Program-made: the position numbers and the translations under genes
The notes under the pieces: generated by a model
The model's input: the letters and a program-made list of their open reading frames with translations, nothing else
What the model was told of the DNA's origin: nothing
Databases searched by the model: none
Origin: Pilaira anomala
Taxonomy: Eukaryota > Mucoromycota > Mucoromycetes > Mucorales > Mucoraceae
NCBI GenBank assembly: GCA_025716855.1
Contig: JAIXMQ010000118.1
Location: 1-51,841 of the forward strand
Reading direction: 5' to 3'
Length of the DNA: 51,841 nt
Part shown: positions 1 through 12,324 of the stretch, piece by piece
Position numbering within the stretch: position 1 is the stretch's first letter
Layout of the letters: each line of letters starts with the position of its first letter

Positions 1-1555
1 TTTTTTTTAAAAAAAAAAGAGTAAATCTACAACAAGATGAGCTCAATGCAAAATCATGTGTGTAATAATAATATGCAGTTTATTCAAAAAAATACCGCCC
101 TCTCCCTCTCCCACTTCTCTTATCTTTAGTATCATCTTCCTACACAAGTAATTCAATTACTTATTTAGAAGAGGGGCACATATGTCTTTTTGCATGTGTT
201 TTATTTGTCTGGACCAAAATCTATTAAAAGATAAGAGGTGTTATATTTATGTTTATCCAATACTCTGGTTTAATAAGATTGAAAACCCCTCGCCCTCAAT
301 TATTTGATAATCTCCGTTTTTGTGTGTGGTCTTATTGTGAAACGTTATAACACTGCCTCCTTTTTTTTGTTTGAATATGTGTACAGTGCTTCCCAGAATC
401 AATGTCACATAGAGCCAACTTTTTTGGATAATCAGAAACATTTTCAAAGTTAATTTCGACCAAGTAAATTTATACCTATTTTATCTTTAAAAGAAAACAT
501 CATCATCAATATTACCAAGACAAAAAAAATATATGTAGTAGCTTTATATCAATTCTCAGTCCATTACGAACGCTTGTCAATACCAAATATAAAAATGCTT
601 GAATTACCGATAGTAAGGGACTTGAATTATTTGTGCATATGCGCCCAGACACCCTAACAGCATTAAAAAAAAAAATTGTAATTCTGCTAGCGAACGTCAT
701 ATATGTTGAACTAGCCCTGTCGGCACCGGCCCGCTTTGGTCGGCCGTTTTAGCTGTGTTTGCTTACAACGCAACTGCAGAATTGAATATTACTTACTGTC
801 GTCAAGTGTATGGCGTATAACGAAAATGAAGTAGGCCTTGATTAGCCCTGTTTTTAAAGAGTCTTCCCATGCGCGGCTTGTTGGCGAGGAGGATCATTTC
901 CTTCGCATCCTCTCCTGTGTAGTAACAGATGACCCTCCAAAAAAAAAATGTTCAAGAATATTCTTTTTTTTTTAAAATAAATACTATCCTCTCTTATCTA
1001 TTTTATAAATATCTCTTCTGTCAAGTCAAGCAAAAAAAAAAAAAAAAAAAAAAAAGCACATGTTGAGTAGTATACGGTTACTATGAATAAGGTCAAATAT
1101 ACATATTTAAATTTGATTTATAGTCTCTAAAAATTTATATGACGTGAATACCCGAGTTAATTATGTATTGACATATTATTGGATTAGTACCAAAGACATT
1201 TTTCTTGTAACATGAATAATTAGATCACTTTTATAAATAGTTAATTTATAGATCAAAAAATTACAGTTCAATTTTTTTTTTTTTTTTTTGTAAAAAAAAA
1301 TAGTTTAATATATGTGTTTAGTTAAGAAAATGATTTAAGAAAGTTTAAGGAATAAGGAAGAAAAAAAAATGGGGTGATAAGAAAAAAAAAATTGCGTCTC
1401 AAATAAAAGAAGAGACTAGATTTTTTTTTTAGGTTTTTTTTAAGGGGAAGAAAGAGAGGGAGAGAGAGAGAGAGAGAGAGAGATGCAAGTAAAAAAGATT
1501 TAGAGAGAGAGAGAACGTATATGCAGTAAAGATGAAGGGGGGGGGGGGATATTAT
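1..1555. other. Gene-poor left flank
   Basis: Apart from the relic at 797-936 there is no convincing gene. The stretch holds long A/T runs, a (GA)n tract near 1457-1484 and a G run at 1537-1548 close to the stop codon of the glutamate kinase gene. Short open frames at 253-447 and 512-700 have no recognisable content. Confidence 0.5.
797..936 (-). pseudogene. Coding relic of unknown family
   Basis: A 46-codon stretch on the minus strand reads as plausible protein (ICYYTGEDAKEMILLANKPR, then a basic, aromatic tail RYTPYT), broken by one TGA near its end and followed directly by a canonical GTAAGT donor. The surrounding 700-940 bases are clearly more GC-rich than the neighbourhood, as expected of former coding DNA. 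I do not recognise the family. No start codon or second exon could be joined to it, so it is called a relic rather than a gene. Confidence 0.3.
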
Positions 1556-2937
1556 TTACACAGTGATTGCCATATTGTCACGATGGATAATACAATCAGC
1601 ATCCTTATAACCAAGGGAATCAACGATGGTACTTTCTTTAGCAAGCATAATACGCATAATTTCTTGAGAAGAGTAATTGACAATACCCTTTGCGACAGTA
1701 ATATTATCAACGATACCTTGAGAATTCTTGTGTTGAAGAACTAAACGAACTGCTTGATGTTCTACAAAGGTACCTTCTACTTTTGAGATAGAATGAGCAA
1801 AGAGAGAGCTATCAACTTGACCATCATGAATTGCGTTCTTGATATCATCACCTTCAACATAAACAGTACCAGCCGTATGTAAACCATGAAGAATCCACCA
1901 TTTGCGATCCATCAAGGGCTTGGGTTTAGCCACAAAGCGGGTATGAAGAGGAAGCTTTTTATCGGTATTGGAAGAATCAATGATCGGAATGATGTTTTCA
2001 GGTGTTGCGCCACGTGCAATGACTGTAGTAACACCTGCAGCTGTGGCGAGATCAGCCGCGACTAATTTTGTGACCATACCACCTGTACCAAGAGAGCTAC
2101 CGGGTGCACTGACTGTGATCTCTCTACGAAGTTCTTCAATGTCGTCACAGACAAGCACTGGGCGTGCATCGGGATTACTACGTGGGTTATCCGTATAGAG
2201 ACAATCAACATCTGTCATCAAGAAGAGATAATCTGCTTTCACCATACCGGCTGAGATGGCAGAAAGTGTATCGTTGTCACCAAACTTGATTTCTTTGACG
2301 GAGATGGTATCATTTTCATTAATGATAGGTACAACGCCCATATCTAAAAGTTCTTCTAAACAATTGACTGCATTCAAGTATTGAGAGCGCTACAAAAAAG
2401 AAAAGAAAAAAAAAAGAAGAGAGGATGAGTGATTTATATATATATATATGTATTTAAAAAATTACTTACATCAGCTAAATCATTACGAGTAAGTAAAATT
2501 TGAGCGACAGGTTGGTTAAATTGACCAAAAAGATCATCGTACATGCTCATTAAACGACCTTGACCAACAGCAGCAATAGCCTAATAATAACAATAAAAAA
2601 AATTGTATAAGTAAATTTTTGAATAGAGATTAAAAAGTGATATCATTGAATAGGGACTGATGCTCACATGCTTTACCTGAATCGAGGCAAGTTTCTTGGG
2701 TTTTTCTGACATATTTAATCTTCTCAAACCAGTACCGACAGCAGCACTTGTAACAAGCACAACGCGATGACCCATACGCTTGAGTTGAATGATGGTTTCA
2801 ACAATACGAGAAAGATTGCCAAGAAGTGGGTAATGAGTTACTTCATCACAGATAGATGAAGTGCCGACCTTGATAACAAGTGTCAAAGATGTTGTGGTAG
2901 GACGATGAGTATTTTGAATATTACGGTAGACAACCAT
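1556..2937 (-). CDS. PRO1: Glutamate 5-kinase (gamma-glutamyl kinase)
   Basis: Catalyses ATP-dependent phosphorylation of glutamate, the first step of proline synthesis, in the cytosol. Three exons on the minus strand join in frame: 2677-2937, 2470-2580 and 1556-2389, giving 401 residues, close to fungal Pro1 length. The amino-acid kinase domain (about 18-265) shows the nucleotide motif VIKVGTSS, then [30 protein letters not shown] and [13 protein letters not shown] domain follows (about 290-395). Donors GTAAAG and GTAAGT and both AG acceptors are clean. The start is the first ATG of exon 1, seven codons into a T-rich leader-free frame; no mitochondrial presequence is apparent. Identification is firm; the gene symbol follows yeast usage. 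Confidence 0.95.
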
Positions 2938-3176
2938 TTTGTATTAATAAATATTATATATTGTATATTTTATATGATTGAAAGAGAAAAGAGAAAATTT
3001 AGACAAACATGAGTTTGCTTAAATATGCGTCCCCTTTTTTTGGTAAAAGGTGTATAAACGGAGTTTTTTTTTTGGTTTTGTCAGCTAAAAAAGCCCTGTG
3101 CACATAATGATTTTAAATATGTTCCATTTAAAGTTAAAAGCATTTTTATGTTTATATCCCACACATGCTCTAGATG

Positions 3177-3212
<36 letters not shown>

Positions 3213-6200
3213 GCTTCAGGTTCAATTAAAAACAGACTCTAAAATCTATTGATAAAATACAAGACAGATAGAATGTATTATACACTTGTAATATTTTTTA
3301 TTTATTATTTTTTTATTATTAGTAGGCAAACTTACATATAACAAATGCATAAATAAACCAAAAAAATAAAAATGAATCACTTTTTGTTCTGATCAAAAGA
3401 GATAACGATTTGATAAGGGGGGGACCCACATCTATACAAAATTAGACTAGTGAAATCATTTACTATATCAAGCAATGTAAAAAATCGTCATTGAAAAAAA
3501 ACTTTTTTTTTTTTTTTAAAATGTGGGGTTTGTATAAAAGGCTGTTGATGGATTACTTTTGGGGGGGAGAGGAGGAAGTACATAAAGAAGTTATGTATTG
3601 TTATACAGAAATTTCCGAATTGGTCATAGTGCAGTTGTACCCCCCATAGAATACCGGCCAATCGTATCAGTTATTCTATTACGGTGTGCATGTGAACATT
3701 TAAAAAACTATATTTTATGTTATATATATTTATATAAGCTTAAAAAAAAACAACAAAAAAAAAAGAAGGGTCCAGATTTGAAAAAAAAAAAAAATAGATA
3801 AAATAAAGAGTGATAATTCTTCATTAAGGAACGGCATGAACTATACTAGAAAGTCTCATTTTTAATCACAGTTAAAAAGAAAAGAGGCACACGTTTTTTT
3901 TTTTAACAGAAAACATAAAGAGTAGATGTACAAAAGATTTATTTCTGTGTGAATTATTTGTAAAAATATATAAAATATAAACATAATTTATGTATTCCTT
4001 TTATGGAAAGATTATGGGATGAGATTATAAGGGAAAACAAGTTTGAAGATTGTTAGATTTCTATCATAACTAAAAAGAAAATCAACAGAATCTGCTTAAT
4101 TATGTTTTCAAGGGTACCCACATTACCCCTTATATAAAATGATGACATATAAAAAAAAAAAAAATGTAACGGTCATTTATTGAATATATAGGAATCAAAC
4201 AAGAGACAAAGAGGAGTGAGAGGAGAGAGAATGAAAATACGATGGGCGCGCGCGCGCGCGTGTATATGTGTTGTATATTAGATTATTTTAATCTGTATAA
4301 AGTATGGTGTCTATAGAATAACACAAGCGTACGACCAATGTGATAATATTTTAACATTTTATGCAAAGGTGTATTATAATATAATAGAGCTTTGAAATTG
4401 CATAAAATGAAACTTGGGTGCGGAGAAAAAAAAAATTTTTTTTTTAATTCACATGCGACAAAAATAACGTGAATATCAATTTTAACGGAATCTCTCTTTG
4501 ATCCATGAGATTTCAAAAGAGTAGAAAAAATGCACCCATGACAGTTTTCTGTTTCTTTTCATTTCGTCATAGCTCCGATACGGGGGATACATGACTGTGT
4601 CAGTACACTAAACACAACTTATACACACACACACACACGTACTAAATGATCGGAGAATGTGAAAGTGTTTTTTAAAAAAAAAAATTCTTTTTGATTGTGT
4701 GTATAACGACATTTTTTTTTTCTTATATATTATAACAAACATTTGGTGGTGAGTAGTTACAAAAAGTTTTTTTTTATTAAACTGTTTTCTTTTATTGAAA
4801 TTGATACAGAAAAAAAAAAATTATAGAATAGAATTATAGTTTTTTTTCTGCCGTTTCTAGTGTTCAATTAACTAAAATGTTGTGTTCTTATAATTTAAAA
4901 GTTTTTTTTTTTTTTTATATATACAACCGGTTCTGTTCTCATGATACCGTACAAGAATATTAGGATGGTGTCATTGTACACACTCACATCTATAATAGCT
5001 GTAATTATCTGTACCGGTTAAAATAGATTAAAAAGTAACCGATCAACCGAGGTGAGAAGTTGCCTGTGTGAGAGAGTGTGTGTGTGTATGTGTGTGTGAG
5101 CAAGAGAGAGAAATGTATACAACAATGAATTAGTCTTGGCTGAAGAACATTAATCAATTTAAAAAAAAAATGAGAGAAGGTAGTACGGTCATACAGGCTT
5201 AATGGGGTATGATTTCTATAAAAGTATTAATGTCAAGAGATCGTACCTGAATATTTATTGTCCCGTATGACCACAGCGAAAATTGCTCTCATCTTTTTTT
5301 TTTTTTTTTACGTCACCCATGGAAAAATAAATAGAAGAAAAAAGGTAAATCAAAAAAAAAAAAATAGGCCTCTTTTTGTTTTAAAAAAAAAAGAAGTGGT
5401 TTTATAGTAAATATGAACAAATCATGACGAAACTCAGCTGTACAGAACTATATAGTTTAGTTATATTTTTTGTGTAAAGATTCTCCGTAGTAGTCCTAAT
5501 TCCTGACGCAACTACTCAAGTCCAAAGGACATTATTATAGCTCACAACGCGTGTGTTACAAAAATGTCTAAATTACTGGCAAAATAAAAAGGAGTTAATA
5601 CACCAAAAAAAATCAATATGATCAAGCAATCAAAATTGCTGAAGAAACTTTGTATTAGACAATTTTAGTAGAAGGAATGTTTAATTTTTAAAGTGTGCAA
5701 AATCCACAGTTACAACTGATGATCGCAATCTAATTCAAATAACCAAAAAAAAAAAACGTTAAAACCAAAAAATACAGAGCATAAAATGACCCCATATATA
5801 TATCAGCCATGCCACCAGTACACTCTTCTTCTTGTACTACTAGCTTCAAAATCAATGTATAATAAGCATGTTAAGCGTGGACACAGGGCGGCAAGAAGTA
5901 AAACTCCAAATCTTAACATCTCATGAAAAAAGGTGCTCTTCTTTGAGAGCTAAGATTGTACTTACAATCTCTTTTTGATCAAAAGCCTATATTGTAATAA
6001 CGTAAAATATTATCTATTCGTCACATTTAGCATTTGTAAGTCCCTGCAGCATGTAATTTTTTTTTTTTTTTTTGGAACGTCTTTAACTTATTAAAGAGAA
6101 GCATAATTGAACTCTCATTTGCTATTGTCTTTAAAATAGCCAATGAGCCAGACGTTCTTTTGTTGATTTTTGACCTTATCTATGTGGCCAAAAGAGCCAG

Positions 6201-6599
6201 CAGATGTTTTTTTTTAGTGGCAGCACTTTTCAATATCTCTCTTTTTTTTTTTGAAAAGCTTTAGAATGCTTTCTATGTCTTGTAATGACTCTTATTTTTC
6301 GATTTTCAACTCCTTCAATTGCTTGCTCTTATTGATTTCAATGGCGCATGTCACCTACTTTGAATTCAGCACCGTATGAGTTCAATGTTGCAGCAAAAAA
6401 AAAAAAATGGTGCGCGTATCTTCTCCACATTAAGCACACTTCCCCCCCCCCCTTTAATTCCTGACCAATTTTTTTTTTCCGGTAAAGTAACGAATGGGAC
6501 GCTGCTGGAAACACCGTATCACAATCGAGTTAAAAGAAAGCGGATATAACTTTTTTTTTTAAAAAAAAAAAAATGAGTAGTACTACCATAAAACATCAC
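2938..6599. other. 3.7-kb gene-free AT-rich stretch
   Basis: No coding region could be supported on either strand. It contains many A/T homopolymers, a (GC)n tract near 4246-4260, a (CA)n tract near 4625-4638, a (TG)n tract near 5075-5098 and the inverted-repeat candidate at 5171-5291. A weak run of degraded minus-strand codons at 6100-6400 was noted but not trusted. Confidence 0.5.
5171..5291. repeat. Imperfect inverted repeat, MITE-like
   Basis: TGAGAG and GGTCATACAGG at the left end recur inverted at the right end as CCCGTATGACC and CTCTCA, and an A run outside the left end mirrors a T run outside the right end. The total is 121 bp. No clear target duplication was found, so it may be a hairpin remnant rather than a mobile element. 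Confidence 0.35.
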
Positions 6600-7640
6600 A
6601 ATTATAGTAAATCGATCAAGAGAAACCAGGTTAGGTATAATCTGTGTAATAAATGATCCCTCTAATGTCAAAAACTATTAGATAATTTGAATTGTTGGGG
6701 GGGGGGGGAGGAGGAGAATTCTTATTTATTGCGTTATAAAGTAAGTTTATTATTATCGATAAAAATAAGTTATATTAATGTATACACACACATTCCAAAA
6801 TTTATAATTTGAGCACAAAAGCATTTTAGTGCCAACATATGAAATATATTCTTTCTGTTAAAGGTATCCGCTCAAGACTTTCATAAATCTAGAATCATAT
6901 CTCTTTGTTGGACTCTATTTTTTTTTTGGCCTAAAAAATTTGTGTATCTAGAACTAGCAACAATGAAACATATACGTCTTGAGAGTAACGTTGAGCATCC
7001 TATCCGCCAATCACAAATACATACGATCCCACCTGAGTTGAAGTATATTGTGCTAAAAATGAAATCTTTCTCTTTCTCTCTCTCTATATATATATAGATA
7101 TATTCAATTAATATAAGTCTCTCTATATCCATCGCTTCCATCAAACACAACCAGTTTCTCTTTGACTTAACTAATCGTAAGGTTTCTTCTCGCAACAGAG
7201 GGGAGGAGGTTACGCCAGTTGTCTAAAGAAGCTTCTAGTTTTTTTTTTAAAAAAAAAACTAAGAAACGTGAGGAGGGGGGGGGGGAGGGGAAAGCCGAGA
7301 GGTTAAATGAACTAGACTCCTTCTTCCGGTCGGTATAGAAAGATAACATTCTTGAGTAGAGAGAGAGAGAGTCAAATGAGCCTCTGAAGTGGTCTAATAT
7401 GTTGGCGTGATAGTAATCTATGAATGATCATTTTGGTGTTGCTGTGAAACCATTGTCTCTGAAGCTTTTCCCAAATGAGCGGATTTGATTATTTGGGTTA
7501 GATAACGTCCCAGCATGAAATGAACAATTGACGAACGCATGCGCCTCTCCCAAATCGCAATAATCTTATCTTTCCATAAACTAGTCGTAACGTTCAAATG
7601 TTCTAGAACTCAAATCAATCTCGGCCAGATCGTGATGTTT
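6600..7640 (-). pseudogene. Decayed tandem copy of the kelch gene
   Basis: Successive blocks match the intact kelch gene at 8030-8940 in the same order and orientation. Examples are ACGTCTTGAGAGTAACGT (near 6974 and 8434), ACCTGAGTTGAAGTAT versus its ACTTGAGTTGAAGTAT partner (near 7030 and 8490), and the GAAGCTT.TCCCAAA.GAGCGG blocks near 7460 and 8750. Homology also covers the 3' flank (AATCTGTGTAATAAA near 6640 and 8055) and intron regions, so this is a DNA-level duplication, not a retrocopy. Many indels, stops and a roughly 210-bp insertion at about 7240-7450 with short repeated edges have destroyed it. A (GA)n run at 7650-7715 marks its upstream limit. Confidence 0.85.
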
Positions 7641-7645
7641 ATATT

Positions 7646-7647
<2 letters not shown>

Positions 7648-7716
<69 letters not shown>
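7648..7716. repeat. (GA)n microsatellite
   Basis: About 33 uninterrupted GA units. It creates an artificial Arg-Glu open frame on the plus strand that should not be taken as a gene. Confidence 0.95.
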
Positions 7717-7720
<4 letters not shown>

Positions 7721-8142
7721 TTGTGAACATTCGATACACTTCTCGCTTTTTTTCACTTTATTATGTTCATTTTACGCGACTCATTGCATTTCTCCAAGTT
7801 ACTATGTCTGCGCAAGAACAGTTAAAATGCTACCGAAAAAACGCATACAGTGTAGACAGCCAGCAATTTTTGCTAGTCCTATATACTTTATCACAGTAGA
7901 TTCCTCTACTAATGCAAACAAAGGAACCTTGCTGTATGAAAGCCACAGCAAAAAAAAAAAAAAAAGGGATTTCTCATAACTGATATATAAAGAGAATCCG
8001 TTTTTTTTTTTTTTACACAATTGATCAGGAAAAGACTAGGTTGTTGGATAATAATCTGTGTAATAAAAACTCTTTTCACGTTTTTTTTTTAAAAAAAAAA
8101 AATTACTACGTTAGTTATAAAGTAAAGTTTATTTATTTAAAA

Positions 8143-10014
8143 TTATACATCTATTTCAAAATTGGTAATTTGAGGAAGATAAGCACAAGCACTTAATTCC
8201 AACATATGAACATCATCAAATACATTCTTTCCATCATATCCGCCCAATACATATAATCTAGAATCATAAAGTACTGTTGTATGATATCCTCTTGGATTAG
8301 GTGCAGATCCATATACTTTACGTACTTCCCAACCCATTGTTACTAACGAGGAAAAAAAAAAAAAAAAAATCTGTTTAGTCTGGATCTTTTTTTTTTACAA
8401 AGTATAAATTTTTTACCAAGATTAAATAAGAGTACGTCTTGAGAGTAACGTCGACCATCATGTCCACCAATTACAAACACATAGGATCCTACTTGAGTTG
8501 AAGTATGTGCTAAACGAGGGATTTTTCTATCCAATTCAATTTGACTCCATCTTCCTTTCTCTTTTTATATATATATTTAATTAGATGAAACCATAATCAA
8601 TCAACAATAAAAAAAAAACTTACTCAGGTCTAAAACATGTACATCTTCAAAACAATCATGCCCATCACTTCCACCAAAGACAACCAACTTGTCCTTGACT
8701 AAATTACTGGTATGATATCCTCTTGCAGGAGGAGGTACACCCGTTGTTTGAAGCTTCTCCCAAACGAGCGGTTGATTATTTGGATTCGATACGTCCAACA
8801 TATGCACATCGTCCAAGGCACGTGCTCCATCACCGCCACCGATCACAATGATTTTATCTTCCCATAAACAAGTGGTATGTGCTCTACGTTTAGATGGTCT
8901 TGAACTCAACTCAATCTCGGGTTTCGTCCAGATCAAGGTCTCTACATCTAACACATACACATCTTGAAAGTAATCAGGTCCATTACCACCTCCAAAGATA
9001 TAGAGTTGATGAGATCTTTTACCGGACCCAATATCTCTTTCTACAACCGTACATGAATGGGCTCTACAAGGAGGAGGACCATTTTGTCCTGCCGTACGTG
9101 GTTTGGACCAAGTCATAGTATCTATCATTAAAAAAAAAAAAAAGTTAATATGACAAAATAGCCCCCTCCCCGCCTCCCCTTTTTTATATATAATCTACAC
9201 TTTGAAGAAGAAAATACCTGCCCATATCAAGAATATAAAGAGTATTAAAACATAAAGAGGTATCACAACCACCAAATACATAAAGTTTCTCTCCAATTAA
9301 ATTAGCAGTATGTGCACGTAAAGGTCTTGAAGGTCCTCTACCATACGTCAAGGTACGTGACCAGTACATACCTGCAGCGGGAGCAGGTGCAGCTACTGCG
9401 TTGGTTGTACTTAATTCAATCGCAGCGGCTAAATGATCGGGTGTCTTATTGGATGATTTATGATGCGTATGATGATGATGTGATTTATGATGATGTGATT
9501 TGGAAGAAGAGAAGGAGGCAACTGAGCGTGGTTGTTTCGATTTGGATCGTGTGGTTTGTGGTTTAGGTTGATTACGATGATCTACAAAAGTATCCATGCC
9601 TATTAAAAAAAAAAAAAAGGTTAGTTTTAGTATTAGATTAAGTTTTTTTTTTTAATTTACTTGTAGAAGTGGTGGGTGAGACAAGTGTGGTATCAGTAAT
9701 GGATCTGACACTGGTGGTGTTATAAAGTGATTTAGATGTTGTAGTGGAAATACTACTTTCTCGGGATATTTCAGTAGGTGTAATCGTCATTGATTTTTGT
9801 GAGCCTAGCTCGGGTGGAAGAGTAGGTGATTCAGGTCTTTGAAAGGGTTCACTAAAAAAAACATTGATAAATATATATATATTTTAACTTTTTTTATTAT
9901 TATTATTTACTTTATGGATTTATAAGTTTGCAAGTCTGGGTCAGTTTGAGCTCTTGAACTTGATTCAATTCTTGGTCTATGAGATGTTGCAGATGAAGTG
10001 AATCGTTGTGGCAT
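8143..10014 (-). CDS. Kelch-repeat beta-propeller protein (LZTR1/rngB-like)
   Basis: Six exons on the minus strand: 9911-10014, 9661-9851, 9222-9599, 8624-9121, about 8417-8560 and 8143-8342, giving 504 residues. The N-terminal 165 residues are Ser/Thr-rich and include a His cluster. They are followed by six kelch blades, each with the double glycine (FGGCDT, FGGGNG, IGGGDG, FGGSDG, IGGHDG, LGGYDG) and the downstream RAHT/RGYHT and Trp signatures. Kelch propellers are protein-interaction scaffolds; no BTB, RING or catalytic domain is present, so the partner is unknown. The exon 3/4 join keeps the blade (LDMDTMTW) only if intron 3 begins with GC. The exon 5 acceptor is uncertain by 6 nt. A broken duplicate lies immediately downstream. 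Confidence 0.88.
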
Positions 10015-10694
10015 CTTTAAGAGTTGTTAAAAAAAAAAAGAGAAAAAAAAAAGAGAGACCTTTTTCGTTGGACTAGGATTATATTTTTATTTTAGGAATT
10101 ATATATTGGATGTAGCACAAGTAAGTTCAATTGGGTAATTAAAAGCATTTCAACAAAGATTGCTTAAATTGTCCTTTTTTATCTTTTATAATATCAGCGT
10201 GTATATAGTACTTATATAACAAATATTGAATCGTGTGGTTATTTAATTATTTTCCTTCTGTTGAAAGAAAGAAAGAACAAAAAATGACATTTTTTTTTAC
10301 AAAGTAGAAATAAAACGTACGATAATTAAAAAAAAAACGGGCTTTGTATATATTACTGTCTGATTCAGGTAAAGTGTATTATGATATACCTGTCTTGTAT
10401 TCATCCCAGTAATAGCTAATCTTCGATACAAGGTGTATGCCATCCAAGGTTCTGATTTCCAGCCATCTTTTCGCTTCTTTCCACCCTATGTACTGACAAA
10501 CCTATGGCGTTTTGCAAGATTTTAAATGGTAGAAAAATAGGTTGATCATTACTCCTCGTATATCGTATTATTGAGTTCATAATAAAAAACTGTTTGTTTG
10601 TTATATCGGGGGGCCAATTTACCATTTCATCATTGTTTTTTTTTATTTAGCGCATTTTTTTTTCTTTTTTTTTTTTTTCAAACATACACACACA
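10015..10694. promoter_or_regulatory. Divergent intergenic region, kelch / MEAK7-like
   Basis: This 680-bp spacer separates two divergently transcribed genes and must hold both promoters. T-rich runs precede the plus-strand start at 10695. No specific motif can be assigned. Confidence 0.4.
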
Positions 10695-12190
10695 ATGGGA
10701 AACGGACAAAGTCAAACAAAAGACAAGACAAAACTCCTCTTATCGGGTTGGACACCAGCCGAACAAGAAGGAATGCAAACCCGGTTTGAGAACTTAAAAG
10801 ATACCAAGTTACCCGCTTATTTCTCTTCAAACCTGTATAGTTGTTTAGTGACGCATCTCCAACAAGAAGAACCCACAGATAAAGTAAAATATTTAGAGTT
10901 TGTAAACAAAATACTCAAGACAAAAGATATGCAAGCGATTTATACAGTATTTCAAATCGCCGTCAAGACCAAACAAGCCAGTTTAGAAGAATTTGTCAAG
11001 TGGGTAGTAACAAGTGCTATACCGATCTGGTTTGAATCCGGTAGTGGATACAAGTGGACAGATCATGGTGTACCTGATTTATTAGTCAATTATTTAATTA
11101 CCTATGCATCTGAACAAGCACAACAGAAAAAAAAGTCCATGGCTTGGTTAGAATTGGATCAAGAGGAGGTTGATCCGACAGATACCTGCTGCTGGAAATC
11201 GAAAGCAACTCAATCCCCTTCTCAACTGACTGAACCTGAATTCATCGATTGGATTCAAAGTACACCTGCCTTTATTCATTTATTCCAAGTCATGACTCAA
11301 TTTAGTTTGGTTGGAGAAATAAGTGATTTACACAAGAGTCGAGTGAGTCGAAAGAGTTCACCTAGTATTCAAAAGCATAATAAAGAAACACGTCGATTAT
11401 TCGATAACAAATTCTCTAGTCTACTGCATGCATTTGATTATTACCTGTTGACACTTTACTTGCCAATGAACGCACTTTCTTGGTCAGATTACGAAAAGAG
11501 TCAAAGAAAAGGGGTCACAGAAGATGTACAACATACACTTGTGTTTTCATCCAGAAGAGATGGTATGAGTTGGCAGAATTTTGCAAACCGATTGATTGGG
11601 GCAGAAGGGGCTACTATCACCGTGATCAAGACAAAGGATGGAAGTTTATTGGGTGGATATGCAGATGATGCTTATGAGTATGGAAGGACAGATTGGTACG
11701 GTAATTCAAGTAATTTCTTGTTTAGGTTATGGAAAAGTTATGGTGCTTGGTCGGGTACGAACGGGAATCATCATTATCAGTACTTGTGTTGGGGAAAAAA
11801 GTCTTTACCGAATGGATATGGAATGGGTGGTCAATTTAATTATGCTGGCTTATGGGTGGATGCTGATTTCATTCATGGACATTCGAGAGCTGGTCCACTT
11901 TGTACTACTTTTAATAGTCCTCAATTATCAAAAGAAGAAACATTTTTGGTGGATGAAGTAGAAGGTAATTAAAAAAAAAACACTGCTGATTTACAGAGTT
12001 ATTTACATGTATATTAGTTTGGTTAGTTAGACCTTTAGAAAAGGATGAAGAGGATGAAACAAGTGGCGGGGGAGGTGGAGTACTTAGCCACGCAGAAGAT
12101 ATGGAATTTATGGAAATGGCGGGTAAAAAGATGTATTCAAAAGATTTGGGTCCTGAACCTACAGAACTTAATTCAGACGATGAGGGCTGA
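10695..12190 (+). CDS. TLDc-domain protein, MEAK7/TLDC1-like
   Basis: Two exons, 10695-11964 and 12027-12190, encode 477 residues, near the length of animal MEAK7. The N-terminus MGNGQS fits an N-myristoylation signal, as in MEAK7, suggesting membrane attachment. A helical region follows, then a C-terminal TLDc domain (about 265-435) with HTLVFSSRRDGMSWQNF, GGYADDAYEY, FLFRLW, YLCWG and GLWVDADFIHGHS. The tail after the intron is acidic (EKDEEDETSGGGGG). In animals MEAK7 associates with mTOR and lysosomes; transfer of that role to this fungus is inference. The ATG used is the first in the frame and lies just after a T-rich leader. Intron 11965-12026 uses GTAATT and TTAG. Confidence 0.9.
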
Positions 12191-12324
12191 AAATAAAGTT
12201 TCTAAATTTATTTTTTTGTGGACTGATTTTTTTGGTGGGGGCTGCCAATAAAAATGAGATATTATGATTTTTTTTTTCTTCTTCTTTTTTTCTCTCTTCT
12301 TTTATTCTATCTTTTAAAAAAAAA

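Noticed and set aside
6100..6400. Possible decayed minus-strand gene (KSKQLKELKIEK, SFGHIDKVKNQQKN)
   Set aside because: Fragments lie in different frames with many stops and no motif; chance cannot be excluded.
7539..7979. 146-codon plus-strand frame over the (GA)n tract
   Set aside because: It exists only because the microsatellite encodes Arg-Glu repeats, and it is antisense to the kelch pseudogene.
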